The translations under genes were made by a program, and so were the position numbers. A stretch of 55,591 nt of DNA from Xylaria sp. FL1777 (Eukaryota > Ascomycota > Sordariomycetes > Xylariales > Xylariaceae). The stretch's first letter is position 1. Every line of letters begins with the position of its first letter. Shown piece by piece: positions 1 to 10,028 of the stretch. The DNA lies in NCBI GenBank assembly GCA_022578965.1, contig MU400755.1, positions 1-55,591 on the forward strand, in the 5' to 3' direction. Below the pieces are notes generated by a model that did no database searches, was not told where the DNA came from, and was given only the letters and a program-made list of their open reading frames with translations.

Positions 1-484
1 CAAAAAAAATATAACTATATATAAAATATAATAATTAATTAATTAAGTATAACTTTAAACAAATTTAAAGTTACTACATAAATAAATTATAGTTTATTGT
101 TTTTTAGATAAAAACATAAGCAAGAAAATTAACATAATTGCCTTAAACCAGAATTCTAAGTTTGTGTTAAAAGGGGTGAAAAGGGTTATAATTGGTGAAA
201 GGGTGGTGTAGCTAAGGAGGTACAAACGCAAGGACCATTCTGGTCTGAGGCACCTGAGATAAATATGATGTACTCCGTAGATTTCTTGTTAAATCCCTAA
301 ACACGACATTTCCCTTGCTACAAGGCTATGCCTGCTCGTCAGTACACTCATTGAGTAGGATCCAAAAGAACATACAACTAAAGCAAAATGTCAACAACTA
401 ACACCTGCTAACTAGTAGTAACTATATGAATTCATTCATTTACATTTTCTAAGTAACTCTACAAATACAAAATATATAGTACGT
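1..484. other. Left flank: AT-rich edge, then intergenic DNA
   Basis: Bases 1-130 are strongly AT-rich and resemble the mutated repeat DNA right of 4,320, so the gene island probably has AT-rich DNA on both sides. From about 131 to 484 the composition is ordinary. I see no coding frame, RNA gene or repeat here; it would hold the 3' untranslated region of the minus-strand gene that ends at 485. Confidence 0.6.
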
Positions 485-1794
485 TTATTCATCTCGATAA
501 TGATTCAAGTCAAAGGCGCAGACCCTCTCTAATCTCGAGCTTGGCCCCTGGCTGGAGAGGAAAGCGTCATATAAATCCATGGCTATGAGCCACCACTGTT
601 TCCTGTCAGGGTCTCTAAGAACTGATGCGACTTTGGCTCTACAGCAGACGAGTCGCGTAACGATAGCAGGGGAGTCGACCAGCAATTTAGCCTTTAAGTT
701 CTGATCTAACCCAGCATAACTATAGCATTCGTTAGAGTTGACCGCACGAGCGCGCAAACTTGAAAAGACGTCGTAGATAGTATCGGGTGTTGTGCCAGGC
801 TCGGGCAATAGCATGGGTCCGCCGAAAAATGACTCCAAGACTTCGCGGCTCTTTTCGGCCATATGGCGCATGACGAGGCTGTAGGCTATTTGATAAGCGA
901 GCTCTGCTGTGACAGGGGCGATGCCCAAGCAATACTTGTCGTGATCGAAAGTTGGGTGTTCCCTCAGGTAAACAGCGAGGGCCTGTTGGCTTGCAAGATC
1001 GAGCAAGGTGGGCTGGGGGGAAGCAGCGAGTCGAGTAAGTAACTATGGGGTTAGGGCGATGTTAGCAGAACGCAAGTGAGATAAAAGGGCATCGAACTGG
1101 GACTTGTTACCTTAGGGACAAGGAAAATCGATTCGGCGCAAGCTATCTGGTCGGCTTTCCAGGATGGCGGCAGCTTATCAGAAGCCCAGCAGGCTTTTTT
1201 ATTAAAGGGTAAAAACAGCTTTAGAGATTTAATATCCCACCATTTTTCGTTTATGTGGCGCGAGAATTGTATGTTGCTGGCTGAAATAGGAAATGAAATA
1301 TTGTGAGAGTGTAAAAGCTGTAGAACATCGACAAGACTTTGCTGGAGTGCATCGAGATAGGGCAACTTGTCTGGGAGAGTTTTTTGACAGCAGAGAGCCT
1401 CCAGAAGGTCGTCAAAAAAGACTCGATAGCTAGCGCTAGGAAAGGAAGCAAAATCGAATTTGATGATTCGTCGGGAGTTATCTTGCTGGATGGGATGGAG
1501 AGTGTTGTAAGAGTTGGTGTGGAGGATGATCAGGAGCGACAAGTGGCAGGTGTAGGCTTCTTCTGTATGACACTGCGAGTTGAACACACTGTTAGCCCAG
1601 GCACCTACGAACGGTAAAGGGATATGCACAAGTATCGCGTTCTTCTTACGCGCGCCATCATGCTTACGCGCGCTATCATGTTTCCGACGCATCTTCTTCA
1701 CTTGAGAATAGGACTGGCGGTGGTCTTTCGTTATTGTTCCTCTAATGCCAGGGAGAGTAGTTTTCGAAAGTTTTAATCTTTCCAATCGATCCAT
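485..1794 (-). CDS. Hypothetical protein, two exons, about 413 aa
   Basis: I do not recognise this protein. Exon 1 is 1794-1111 and exon 2 is 1042-485, joined in phase 0 across a 68-bp intron to give about 413 aa. The start is the ATG at 1794; the frame is open further up to a TAG at 1845-1843 but has no earlier ATG. The N-terminus is basic (residues 33-52, two copies of R-K-H-D-x-A-R-K) and could be a nuclear signal or nucleic-acid-binding tail. The middle is mixed hydrophobic; the stretch reading LLHSHNISF, then PPSWKADQIA about 45 residues on, loosely recalls a degenerate protein-kinase C-lobe, but the catalytic HRD and DFG motifs are absent and I give that little weight. The C-terminal half is Ala/Leu-rich and probably helical. 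It is divergent from the nuclease-like gene at 2036. It shows no RIP damage. Confidence 0.7.
1043..1110 (-). other. Predicted spliceosomal intron, 68 bp
   Basis: On the minus strand the donor is AAG|GTAACA at 1110 and the acceptor CCATAG| ends at 1043. A perfect TGCTAAC branch site lies at 1067-1061, about 19 nt before the acceptor. Length, branch sequence and spacing are typical of filamentous ascomycetes. The exons on either side share phase 0, and the unspliced frame hits a stop inside the intron, so splicing is needed to join them. Confidence 0.75.
1645..1680. repeat. 18-bp tandem duplication inside exon 1
   Basis: Two adjacent 18-bp units (1645-1662 and 1663-1680) differ at one base. 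They are in frame and give two copies of a six-residue basic unit in the N-terminal tail of the minus-strand gene. Confidence 0.85.
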
Positions 1795-2035
1795 TGGTGG
1801 ACGTTGATCTGAAGCTTGGTGTGAGTCACAGGAAGACAAACGCTAGACGTTTCCAAGGGATTGCGGGAGATAAGAGAGATAGAAAGAAAGTGTGTCACGG
1901 TTGAGGCCAGACCTCGGGAGATAACTATATAAAGGACTGGTAGGCCATTATTTGCAACACATAAGGCAGCCCCATAGTGGTGTTTGTTTGTTTGTTTCTT
2001 ATCTTATCTAATCTAGTTATATCTTCTTTGACGTC
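1795..2035. promoter_or_regulatory. Shared divergent promoter region with TATA box
   Basis: This 241-bp segment separates the two divergent start codons. TATATAAAG at 1926-1934 is a good TATA box about 100 bp before the plus-strand ATG at 2036. It is followed by a pyrimidine-rich leader with a TGTT tetranucleotide run (about 1981-1997). No equally clear TATA box faces the minus-strand gene. The arrangement suggests co-regulation but does not prove it. Confidence 0.5.
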
Positions 2036-3271
2036 ATGGCGCAACAGGCACCTTCGATCCGTGACTGGCTCAGTTCTGCGTTACCTAACGCACCCTTTGT
2101 CTATTCGACAAAACCAAGAACGAATAGTCGTAATCGGAGATACACTGAATTTGGTAGTTTGGTTGAGGTACAAGAATGGCACGAAGCTAGGGACCTTCTA
2201 ACCCTTGCGCATCTTGGCGGTCCCCTAGGAGATGGTCTAGCAGTTACTAAGCCTGTGGTTCTGGATGCCTTCCATGTGCTCGCCATCGAGGCAAACCTGC
2301 AACATTTTTTTGACCTGTCGCTCATCTACTGCGTTAATCTGGCCTTACATTATATTCACCAGGACCCAATCGCTATTCTTCCCCACATACCCTTTACCAG
2401 GACCACCGCCCTCGACGGTTCTATCTCCGAGTCAAAGAGTTATACACCCGATTATACCGTAATTCAGGGTCCCATTGGACAGGATCCCACACTTCTAACC
2501 AACAACGACGCATGTCTAATCGTTGGCGATGTCAAGTTGTATGGTAGAGTAGCAGCACAGGCTCAGGTGAACCGTACCGATGCGTTAACACGGACCGACT
2601 TAGGTCAGTTGTTGTGGTATTGTGTATCCCGCAAAACACGCTTTGGCTTTTGTGTATCCGACGTCGAGCTTGTTCTTATGGAGTTCGTTGTTAATAACAA
2701 CAAGGACGTCGAGGAACTCAGCAATGTGGTAGCGAGAGCCGAATCTGAACTAAGCAGCCCTGTGCAGGCAATCCCATTGAGGGGCAAGCCTGTACTTAGC
2801 AAGCGCAGATACGCAAGCTCGACAACCGGCTCGACTGTATCACCCAGTGATCGCCACCAGCATAAGCGGAGCGCTGCCGATGTCGATGCTGATGTCGATT
2901 CTGATGTTGATGCTGACGCCGAGGCTGACGCCGAACTCGTAAATATCCATGAACCGGCTGCTTCATCGCCTTCATTGCCCAGTAGCATCCCAGAGCGGTC
3001 TAGCCCTCGAACCCCGGAACTTGAACCGCCCTATTCGAGCGATCCCTATGTCCCATCCACTCCTGGTGAGATTACCGCCGAAACCCTAGAAGACTTGGCC
3101 TCCGTCGGGGGCAGTGTCATAGTCCGCCTACTCTCATTCCCAATCGACAGGCCAGAGCATTGGGCTCCCGCTCTTTTTGGGTTTATTTCCTTTGCTCAGT
3201 CTGTGGATACGAGAGGTACTAAAGGTATCTCTGCTACTCCTGTTAGCATTCGGGACTATTTGGTAAACTAG
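2036..3271 (+). CDS. PD-(D/E)XK nuclease-like protein, 411 aa
   Basis: Intronless frame of 411 codons from ATG 2036 to TAG 3269-3271. Residues 138-141 read PDYT and residues 163-168 read VGDVKL, about 26 residues apart; this fits the PD...(D/E)XK core, with D139, D165 and K167 as candidate metal-binding and catalytic residues. A following helix-strand pair, LGQLLWY (189-195, Q191) then TRFGFCVSD (201-209), matches the layout of fungal proteins with this fold. After about residue 240 the protein looks disordered: an Asp/Ala repeat (281-300), then a Pro/Ser-rich stretch (309-345), then a short folded C-terminus. The hexapeptide type SIRD(W/Y)L occurs at both ends (7-12 and 404-409). No signal peptide or membrane segment is seen. 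The substrate and the role are unknown; the nuclease call is inferred from motifs only. The gene is free of RIP-type stops. Confidence 0.65.
   Translation: MAQQAPSIRDWLSSALPNAPFVYSTKPRTNSRNRRYTEFGSLVEVQEWHEARDLLTLAHLGGPLGDGLAVTKPVVLDAFHVLAIEANLQHFFDLSLIYCVNLALHYIHQDPIAILPHIPFTRTTALDGSISESKSYTPDYTVIQGPIGQDPTLLTNNDACLIVGDVKLYGRVAAQAQVNRTDALTRTDLGQLLWYCVSRKTRFGFCVSDVELVLMEFVVNNNKDVEELSNVVARAESELSSPVQAIPLRGKPVLSKRRYASSTTGSTVSPSDRHQHKRSAADVDADVDSDVDADAEADAELVNIHEPAASSPSLPSSIPERSSPRTPELEPPYSSDPYVPSTPGEITAETLEDLASVGGSVIVRLLSFPIDRPEHWAPALFGFISFAQSVDTRGTKGISATPVSIRDYLVN
2879..2934 (+). repeat. Asp/Ala-coding trinucleotide-type repeat
   Basis: GAT/GAC and GAG alternate with GCT, GCC or GTC codons, giving about 19 residues of alternating acidic and small residues (281-299 of the 411-aa protein). 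It is a coding microsatellite-like stretch in the putative linker, likely to vary in length between strains. Confidence 0.8.
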
Positions 3272-3441
3272 TCGGAAATATAGGCTGTTGGGGTAAAAAG
3301 ATTTATTCCATATACAATATTGAAGGGAGTGGTGTTGAAGGGAGATCAACGGTGCTGCTGTGATGCAATACGATCCGATGCGGTAAAAGATGCGTGGTGG
3401 AGTGTTGCTGTGATGTAGGCGATTGGAATGGTTAGGTACCG
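3272..3441. other. Intergenic spacer after the nuclease-like gene
   Basis: It holds the 3' untranslated region of the gene ending at 3271. I see no gene or repeat here. Confidence 0.5.
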
Positions 3442-3761
3442 GTACGAAGGTTGGGGTCCGAAGTCTGCAATAGCCTGGACAATGGAATACAGTGCATTTA
3501 ATTTACTGCTTACAGTAAGCTTTTCCTAATTAGGAAAGGCCTTTAATTTTGTGCCAGACCGTTAGCGGCCCGACTCGAATATATTTTCTACTTGACGGAC
3601 TGTTCTTAAGCCGAAATAGAACTTGCCGAGCTGCTAGCAGTCCGGCGTAGAATTAAAGGTCTTTCCCAATTAGGAAAAGTCTACTGTAAGCAATAAATTA
3701 AATGCACTCACTGTATTCCATTGTCCAGGCTATTGCTAACTTCTGGCCCCGACCTTCGTAC
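3442..3761. mobile_element. Palindromic MITE-like element, about 320 bp
   Basis: The outer arms, about 3442-3548 and 3650-3761, are near-perfect reverse complements; both contain GCAATAGCCTGGACAATGG or its complement. Weaker inverted similarity continues inward (for example GTGCCAGACCGTTAGC against CGCCGGACTGCTAGC), so almost the whole unit folds on itself. Ends read TA-CGAAGG ... CCTTCG-TA, which would fit a Tc1/mariner-type MITE with a TA target duplication (3443-3444 and 3759-3760). Each arm carries a 16-bp palindrome around CCTAATTAGG (3522-3537; one mismatch in 3662-3677). It has no coding capacity and little RIP-type damage. Family assignment is inference. Confidence 0.75.
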
Positions 3762-4320
3762 TTGAACAGCAGATAAACGAGCTACCAGACTGCCAAGGAA
3801 GGAAGGAAGGGTCTAGTAGGGCGTGCACAGACCCACTCATGCAGCTGACTCATCCAATCCTCCAGCCTCCGAACCCGTTCACTCGGCCAAGGTATTTTTC
3901 GTAGTCTGTTGGCAGGGCAACATCATCGTAACCTAAACAAGATCTCCCATCACATTACATCATCTAGGACACAATATCCAAGACGGTCTAGTTACGTAAT
4001 CATTCCTCCAACCACACCACTAGTAACTAAAGTGCGACTATAATAGCCTTCCTGGGTCTTTTTAATACTAACAACAATAACGCAAAATAAGCGCGCGCTT
4101 TGGTTCCGGTGACCTATTGTCCAGCTAAATCTAACGCTACAGTTAAAGCCCTAGATTACAACAAAATGCAGCAGTGCAAAGGACAGCAACCCTATAGCAA
4201 GCAACCCCTAACAGACTCCAAGTTAACATTAAGCCTATATTCCGAACATCAGCGCTCCCTAGTAAACAAAAACCTGCCGCTAAGCTTACTAATGCCAACT
4301 TCGCGGAATTAGTTCTAGAA
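3762..4320. other. Intergenic DNA and first trace of repeat DNA
   Basis: Ordinary composition up to about 4,085, with a short GGAA run at 3797-3811. From about 4,085 sequence quality changes: Gs thin out, and an open stretch reading ...NFAELVLELYRI (about 4,260-4,330) runs on in frame, with TAA stops only, to about 4,460 in the AT-rich DNA. That is probably the mutated coding sequence of an unidentified transposon, not a host gene. Confidence 0.4.
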
Positions 4321-5061
4321 CTCTATAGAATTACGATTTAAAAAAATAGCATAAATTAAAACCTGCAAAAATTCTTTAATATTTTAGATTTGCTTAATAA
4401 GCTAAAAAAGCGCTTTAATATTTACAAAAAGTCGTTTTTACTTAATATATAACTTAAGCTTAATATATTATATATTAAAAAAAAATATAAATTTATGCAA
4501 ATATATTAATTAAATAAAGCAAAATATGCTATATATGCTTTATATAATATATTTTAAAATAAACTTTAGTATTTATAGCTTTTATAAAAAAAAGCAACAA
4601 GTGTTAGCTTTTAGTTTATATGCTATAATTTGTTTATAAATTACTATAAACTAAATAGTATGCTTTTTTATTTATAAATCTGTTTAAAAAACAATATAAA
4701 TAAAATATTTATTTAAACTATATATATTATATTTCTTTTTAAGCTTTTAATTTAACTTTTTGCTTTAACATTTATTAATATATATTAGTTTTATAAAAGC
4801 AAGCATTTTATTTTTATTTTACTATTAAATTTAAAAAAAACAAAAATAATTATATTATAGCTTATTATTAAATTATTATTACTTTAATAATAGTATTATA
4901 TAATTATTATTACTTAAAGCATAAAGTATTTAAAATAAATAAAAATAAATAATTAAAGCAGCATAAAAGTTAATTATATTATTATAGCATAATATTTGTT
5001 ATATTAAGCTAAATTTTATAGTATATTATATTAAAAACCTTTTTAAACTAAATAAGCTATA
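4321..5061. other. AT-rich mutated DNA, unassigned
   Basis: Extremely AT-rich, with no LTR of the three families recognised here. The first 140 bp continue the frame mentioned for the preceding segment. Beyond that I see no supportable gene or repeat boundary until the family A LTR at 5062. Confidence 0.5.
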
Positions 5062-5254
5062 TATTATAAAAAGTATAAAGCATTAAAGGTTAAATATAAT
5101 AGTTAATATATTTTTAGTTTTATAGTAAATATTTAATAAAACTAAAGCTTAAAAAAGGAAAAAAACTCCTATAAAATAAGTACAAAAAGAATATTATATA
5201 TATATATATATTTTATAATATATATTAAAGTATTTAAGTAGCTTAATTATAATA
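5062..5254 (-). repeat. Family A LTR, copy 1
   Basis: 193 bp, beginning TATTATA (a mutated TGTTATA) and ending TTATAATA (a mutated TATAACA). It is collinear with the four other family A LTRs in the window, all 193 bp long. Confidence 0.85.
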
Positions 5255-5512
5255 ACTATTTTTTTTTTTAATTAGGTTATTTTTAACTTATATATAGTAA
5301 AATTAATTAAAGTAATTAATTTTAAGTATAAATAATAAAATAAAATAATATAAAGTAATTAAACATAAATATAATATATTAAATAAAATGCTTATATAGT
5401 ATAATAATTAAAGTATTTATATATTTATACTTATGTTTATATATTAAGTTATATTTATTTTATGTTATATTTATAGCAAGTTTTACGCTTATATTTTTAT
5501 TGCTATATATTC

Positions 5513-5538
5513 TTTTTTTTTTTTTTTTTTTTTTTTTT
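5513..5538. repeat. Poly-T tract in family A copy 1 (26 T)
   Basis: A pure T run at a fixed place in the element, just before AGCTGCT. The same site has 44 T in copy 2 and 33 T in copy 3. Confidence 0.9.
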
Positions 5539-7249
5539 AGCTGCTGCTAAACAATTAGTTTTAGCTATATATTTTACTACTGTTATTTTTATACTTATTT
5601 TACATTTTTTCCGCTTTTTTTTTTAATTATTATTTGCATTATAATTATATTGTTTAAATTTATAGTAATTAAAAGTAATATATATAAACATAGTTATAAT
5701 TAAAGTTATAGTTATAAATATAAACGTAAAAAATTATTATAACTTGTTTTATGCTTAAATTTATCTGAAAATAAGTTTGATTTTATTATAAAACAAGATT
5801 TTAATAAACTTTTTTGCTAAAAGTTTAATAACTTTAATAATAAAAATAAAAACTTTAGTAGTTTGCTTTTTTTTTAAAACAGCTTTAATTTTAATAAAAA
5901 TTTAAACTTTATTAAGCTTTTTATTAGTTATAAAAAAAAATAAAAATAAAAATAAAAATAATCTTAACTTTATAAATCTTAATAAAGATCTAAATGTTAA
6001 TTTATATAATTTTAATATAAATAACGCAAAAAATAAGTTTAATTTTAATATAAATATTAAAGTTTTTATACTAGCTAAACGTTAAGCTATTTTTATTATA
6101 ACTTTTGTTTATAAACTTTATAAATAAACTATTAAAGCTAAAAATAAAAAATATAAAACTATTAAAAAAATAATAGTTTTAAGTAATTTGTTAATATATT
6201 AGCTTTATTTTAAGCGTTTTAAAAAAGCATTTTAGCTAAAAAATAGTTTATTTTTAAATATAGTTTGCAAATTTAAAAATTTAAAAATAATAGCTTATAT
6301 AAGCTATATAAACAGCTATACTTTATGTAAGCTTATAAATTAATTTATATTTATTTTAAATTAATTTTATTAATAAGTTAGCTATTTATTATATTATATT
6401 TTAATATAATATATATTTAAAAGTTATTAAACTAGTTTGTTTATTTTTTTGTTTTTTAAAAAAACAACTATAAAAAAGTTATTATAAATAAAAATTGTGC
6501 TATTATTTAAAAAACTTCGAATAATTATTATATTAGTTTTATAGTTATATAGTTTTGTTTTTTAAAAGCATTTCTGCGTTTTTTATTAATTTATAAAGCT
6601 TAGTTTTAATTAATTAGTAAAATTAGCAACATAAAAATAAGTTATTTTATTTTTATTTTATATAAAGTTTAGCTAATAATTAATAATGCAAAAACATTAT
6701 ATTAAATATAAACATTTAGTAATAAAGCGTAAGTTTTTAGCTCGTTAAGTTATTAAGCTTTTTTATATAAGCGTTATAAATAGCTTTATTTATACTTATT
6801 TTATAAGGTTTTTTAATAAAATTAAAACTATTTTTAGTGCTAATAATATGCTTGTTTAATTGCACTTAAAATATAAATTATAAACTATAAATATATAGCT
6901 TAAAAAACTACTTTTATTTTTTTCAAAAAAAATATACATAAAATTATATTAATTATTAATAATAAGCATAAATAAACGTATTTAATAAGCTTTCTTTAAT
7001 ATAAAAATGTTTTAAAGTTTAATAATTAGTATTTTAAGGCCTTTTTATAAAGATTTTATAACTTATTTATAGCATTTTTATATATAGCTTATTAATAAAG
7101 TGCAAATATTTTAAAACTTAAAGTAATAAATATAATTCCTATTATATAATTAAAAACAAAAAAATAACTAATTAGTATATATAATATAATTAAGCCTTAA
7201 TTTATAACTAAATGAATAATAAATTAATATTATTTTATTAGCTTAATAA

Positions 7250-7420
7250 CTTTGCTTTTTTTTTATAATTTAAGCGCTTTTTAAAGTTTTTAATTGCTTT
7301 AAAAGCTATAATATTAATAGTAAATACTTATTAGTTATACTTAGTTAACTAGCTTTTTTATTTAATAAAATAATATTTTTCTTTATTATAAGTTATTTTA
7401 CTTATTATATTTTTAACTTT
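7250..7420 (-). pseudogene. Chromodomain remnant of family A copy 1
   Basis: The segment is collinear with the chromodomain of copies 2 and 3 (YYFIK*K, then a helix ending in F-K-K-R at the same distance). It is the most 5' recognisable coding piece left in this truncated copy. Confidence 0.55.
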
Positions 7421-7570
7421 TTATTTTTTTAATTTATTTTTAAGGTTTAATATAAATAAACTATATTTATGTTTAGCTTTTTAAAGCTTAAGTAACTAAA
7501 TTAAAAAAATAGAATAAAAGCAGCTATATTATTTTAAAAAACTAATATAATATGCTTATAAACTAACTAT

Positions 7571-8352
7571 TAAAATAAAGCAATATAATTGCACAAGATT
7601 TATTATAACACTTTAATTATAAGAAAATAAGTTATAACTTATGCATTTAAGCAATTAAGCTATATATAAATTAAACAAATAAACAATTAATTAAAGAGCT
7701 ATTTAATAATATAAAATAAAGCAACTATAGCTAATTTTTATAATTTTAAGCGTATTAGTTAAGTTTATATTATAAAGTTTAACGTAATACTTATATTTAT
7801 ATTTTTACTATATAATTTAGCCTAAATTTACTTTATTTAACTAGTTAGTTTATTTAGCTATTTTACTTTACTTTAATTTTTTTTTATTAAAATATAACTG
7901 CTTTTAGTTTATTTTAATACTTATAATTATAAAGTTTTTTATTTTTATTAGTGTTTTTTAAACAAAGTTAATATTATTTTTTTTTGTTTATTTAGTTTTA
8001 TAAGTTTTTTTTTATTTTTTTTGCTATGTTTAAAAATAACTTAAGTTTTAGCGCTTATAAAAGCATTATAGCTTTATTAAAACTAGTTTTAGCTTTTTTA
8101 CGTATTTAAATATATAAGCAAAAGCCTTTAAAAATACTTAGCGTTTTTTTTGTATAAGTGCTTATAAAAAGTTTATATTTTTTTTTTTTAAACTATTAAG
8201 CTTAGTTAAGTTTTATATTTAGCTTACTATACTTAAAAAAAAGAATATTTGCAAAAGTATTTATAATAAAATAATTTTATATTATTAAAACGTTTTTATA
8301 TTGCTTATAATAAAACTTCTTTAGTATAATTGTTAGTTTTTTTTATTAAGAA
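7571..8352. other. AT-rich spacer between family A copies 1 and 2
   Basis: 782 bp that match neither the continuation of copy 1 nor any other segment I could align by eye. It may be older host or repeat DNA. No gene is supportable. Confidence 0.45.
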
Positions 8353-8545
8353 TATCACAAAAGGTATAAAGCATTAAAGGTCAAGTATAATAATTAATAT
8401 ATCTTTAGTTTTATAGTAAGTATTTAATAAAACTAAAGCTTGAAAAAAAAAAGAAACTTCTATAAAATAAGTCTAAGAAAAATATCTTATATATATATAT
8501 AACCTGTAATATATGCTAAGGTACTTAAGTAGCTTAGTTATAATA
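8353..8545 (-). repeat. Family A copy 2, left LTR (3' LTR of the element)
   Basis: 193 bp, starts TATCACA and ends TTATAATA. It keeps more C and G than the other family A LTRs (for example AAAGGTCAAG), so it is the best guide to the original LTR. Confidence 0.85.
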
Positions 8546-8792
8546 ACTACTTTTTTTTTTTTAATTAGGTTGTTTTTAATTTATATATAAGTAAAATTAA
8601 TTAAAGTAATTAATTTTAAGCATAAATAATAAAGTAAAATAGTATAAAGTAATTAAACATAAATATAGTGTATTAAATAAAATGCTTATATAGTATAATA
8701 GTTAAAGTACTTATGTATTTATACTTATATTTATATGTTAAGTTATGTTTGTTTTATGCTATATTTATAATAGGTTTTATGCTTATACTTTT

Positions 8793-8793
<1 letters not shown>

Positions 8794-8837
<44 letters not shown>
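8794..8837. repeat. Poly-T tract in family A copy 2 (44 T)
   Basis: Uninterrupted T run at the same element position as in copies 1 and 3. It makes a spurious poly-Phe reading frame on the plus strand. Confidence 0.9.
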
Positions 8838-8839
<2 letters not shown>

Positions 8840-10023
8840 CTGCTACTAAACAATTAGTTTTAGCTATACATTTTACTACTGCTATTTTTATACTTATTTC
8901 GTATTTCTTTTGCTTTTTTTTTAATTATTATTTGTATTATAATTATGCTGCTTAAACTTACAGTAGTTAAAAATAATACATGTAAACGTAATTATAGTTA
9001 AAGCTATAATTATAAATATAAACGCAAAAAATTATTACAATTTGTTTTACGCCTAAATTTATTTAAAAATAAGTTTAATTTTATTATAAAACAAGACTTT
9101 AATAAACCTTTTTGCTAAAAGTTTAATAACTTTAACAATAAAAATAAAAACTTTAGTAGTTTGCTTTTTTTTCAAAATAGCTTTAATTCCAATAAAAATT
9201 TAAACATTATTAAGCTTTTTATTAGTTATAAAAAAAAAGATAAAAATAAAAATAAAAATAATTTTAACTTTATAAATTTTAATAAAGATTTAAATGTTAG
9301 CTTATATAATTTTAATATAAATAATACAAAAAATAAGCTTAATTTTAATACAAATATTAAAGTTTTTATGCTAATTAAGCATTAAGCTATTTTTATTATA
9401 ATTTTTGTTTATAAACTTTATAAATAAACTACTAAAGCTAAAAATAAAAAGTATAAAATTATTAAAAAAGCAATAGTTTTAAGTAGTTTATTAATATATT
9501 AGCTTTGTTTTAAGCATTTTAAAAAAGTATTTTAGCTAAAAAATAGCTTGCTTTTAAATATAGTTTATAAATTTAAAAACCTAAAAATAATAGCTTATAT
9601 AAGCTATATAAATAGCTATATTTTATATAAACTTATAAGTTAATTTATATTTATTTTAAATTAGTTTTATTAATAAGTTAGCTATTTATTATATTATATT
9701 TTAATATAATATATATTTAAAAGTTATTAAACTAGTTTATTTATTTTTTTGTTTTTTAAAAAAACAATTATAAAAAAGTTATTATAAATAAAAATTGCGC
9801 TATTATTTAAAAAACTTTAGCTAATTATTATATTAACTTTATAGCTATATAGTTTTGTTTTTTAAAGGTATTTTTGCGTTTTTTGTTAATTTATAAAGCT
9901 TAGTTCTAATTAATTAACAAAGTTAATAATATAAAAATAAGTCATTTTATTTTTATTTTGTATAAAGTTTAGCTAATAATTAATAATGCAAAAATATTGT
10001 GCTAAATATAAACATTTAATAGT

Positions 10024-10028
10024 AAAGC
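10024..10028. repeat. Target duplication AAAGC, left
   Basis: Five bases AAAGC directly before the family D element and repeated directly after it (17369-17373). The uninterrupted family A copies carry a single copy here, for example AATAAAGCG in copy 1. Confidence 0.85.

Larger units (their letters stand above)
5062..7570 (-). mobile_element. Family A Ty3/gypsy chromovirus, truncated copy 1
   Basis: Begins with a 193-bp LTR and matches copies 2 and 3 collinearly until about 7,570, where similarity stops abruptly. Because the family is read on the minus strand, this is the 3' part of an element: 3' LTR, about 2 kb of 3' region with a poly-T tract, the chromodomain segment and the end of the integrase. 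The 5' two thirds are missing. Flank before the LTR is CTATA; there is no second LTR, so no target duplication can be tested. Confidence 0.8.

Noticed and set aside
732..932. Minus-strand frame overlapping exon 2, and the 1,251-1,617 and 2,101-2,988 shadow frames
   Set aside because: They overlap the two supported genes in other frames and lack ATG starts or plausible products of their own.
4100..4312. Possible 70-codon gene at the border of the AT-rich block
   Set aside because: No ATG start and no recognisable product; a better frame with transposon-like residues overlaps it and continues past 4,320.
8713..8955. Plus-strand open frame with a poly-Phe run
   Set aside because: It is produced by the 44-T tract of family A; no start context and no conservation of the frame among copies.
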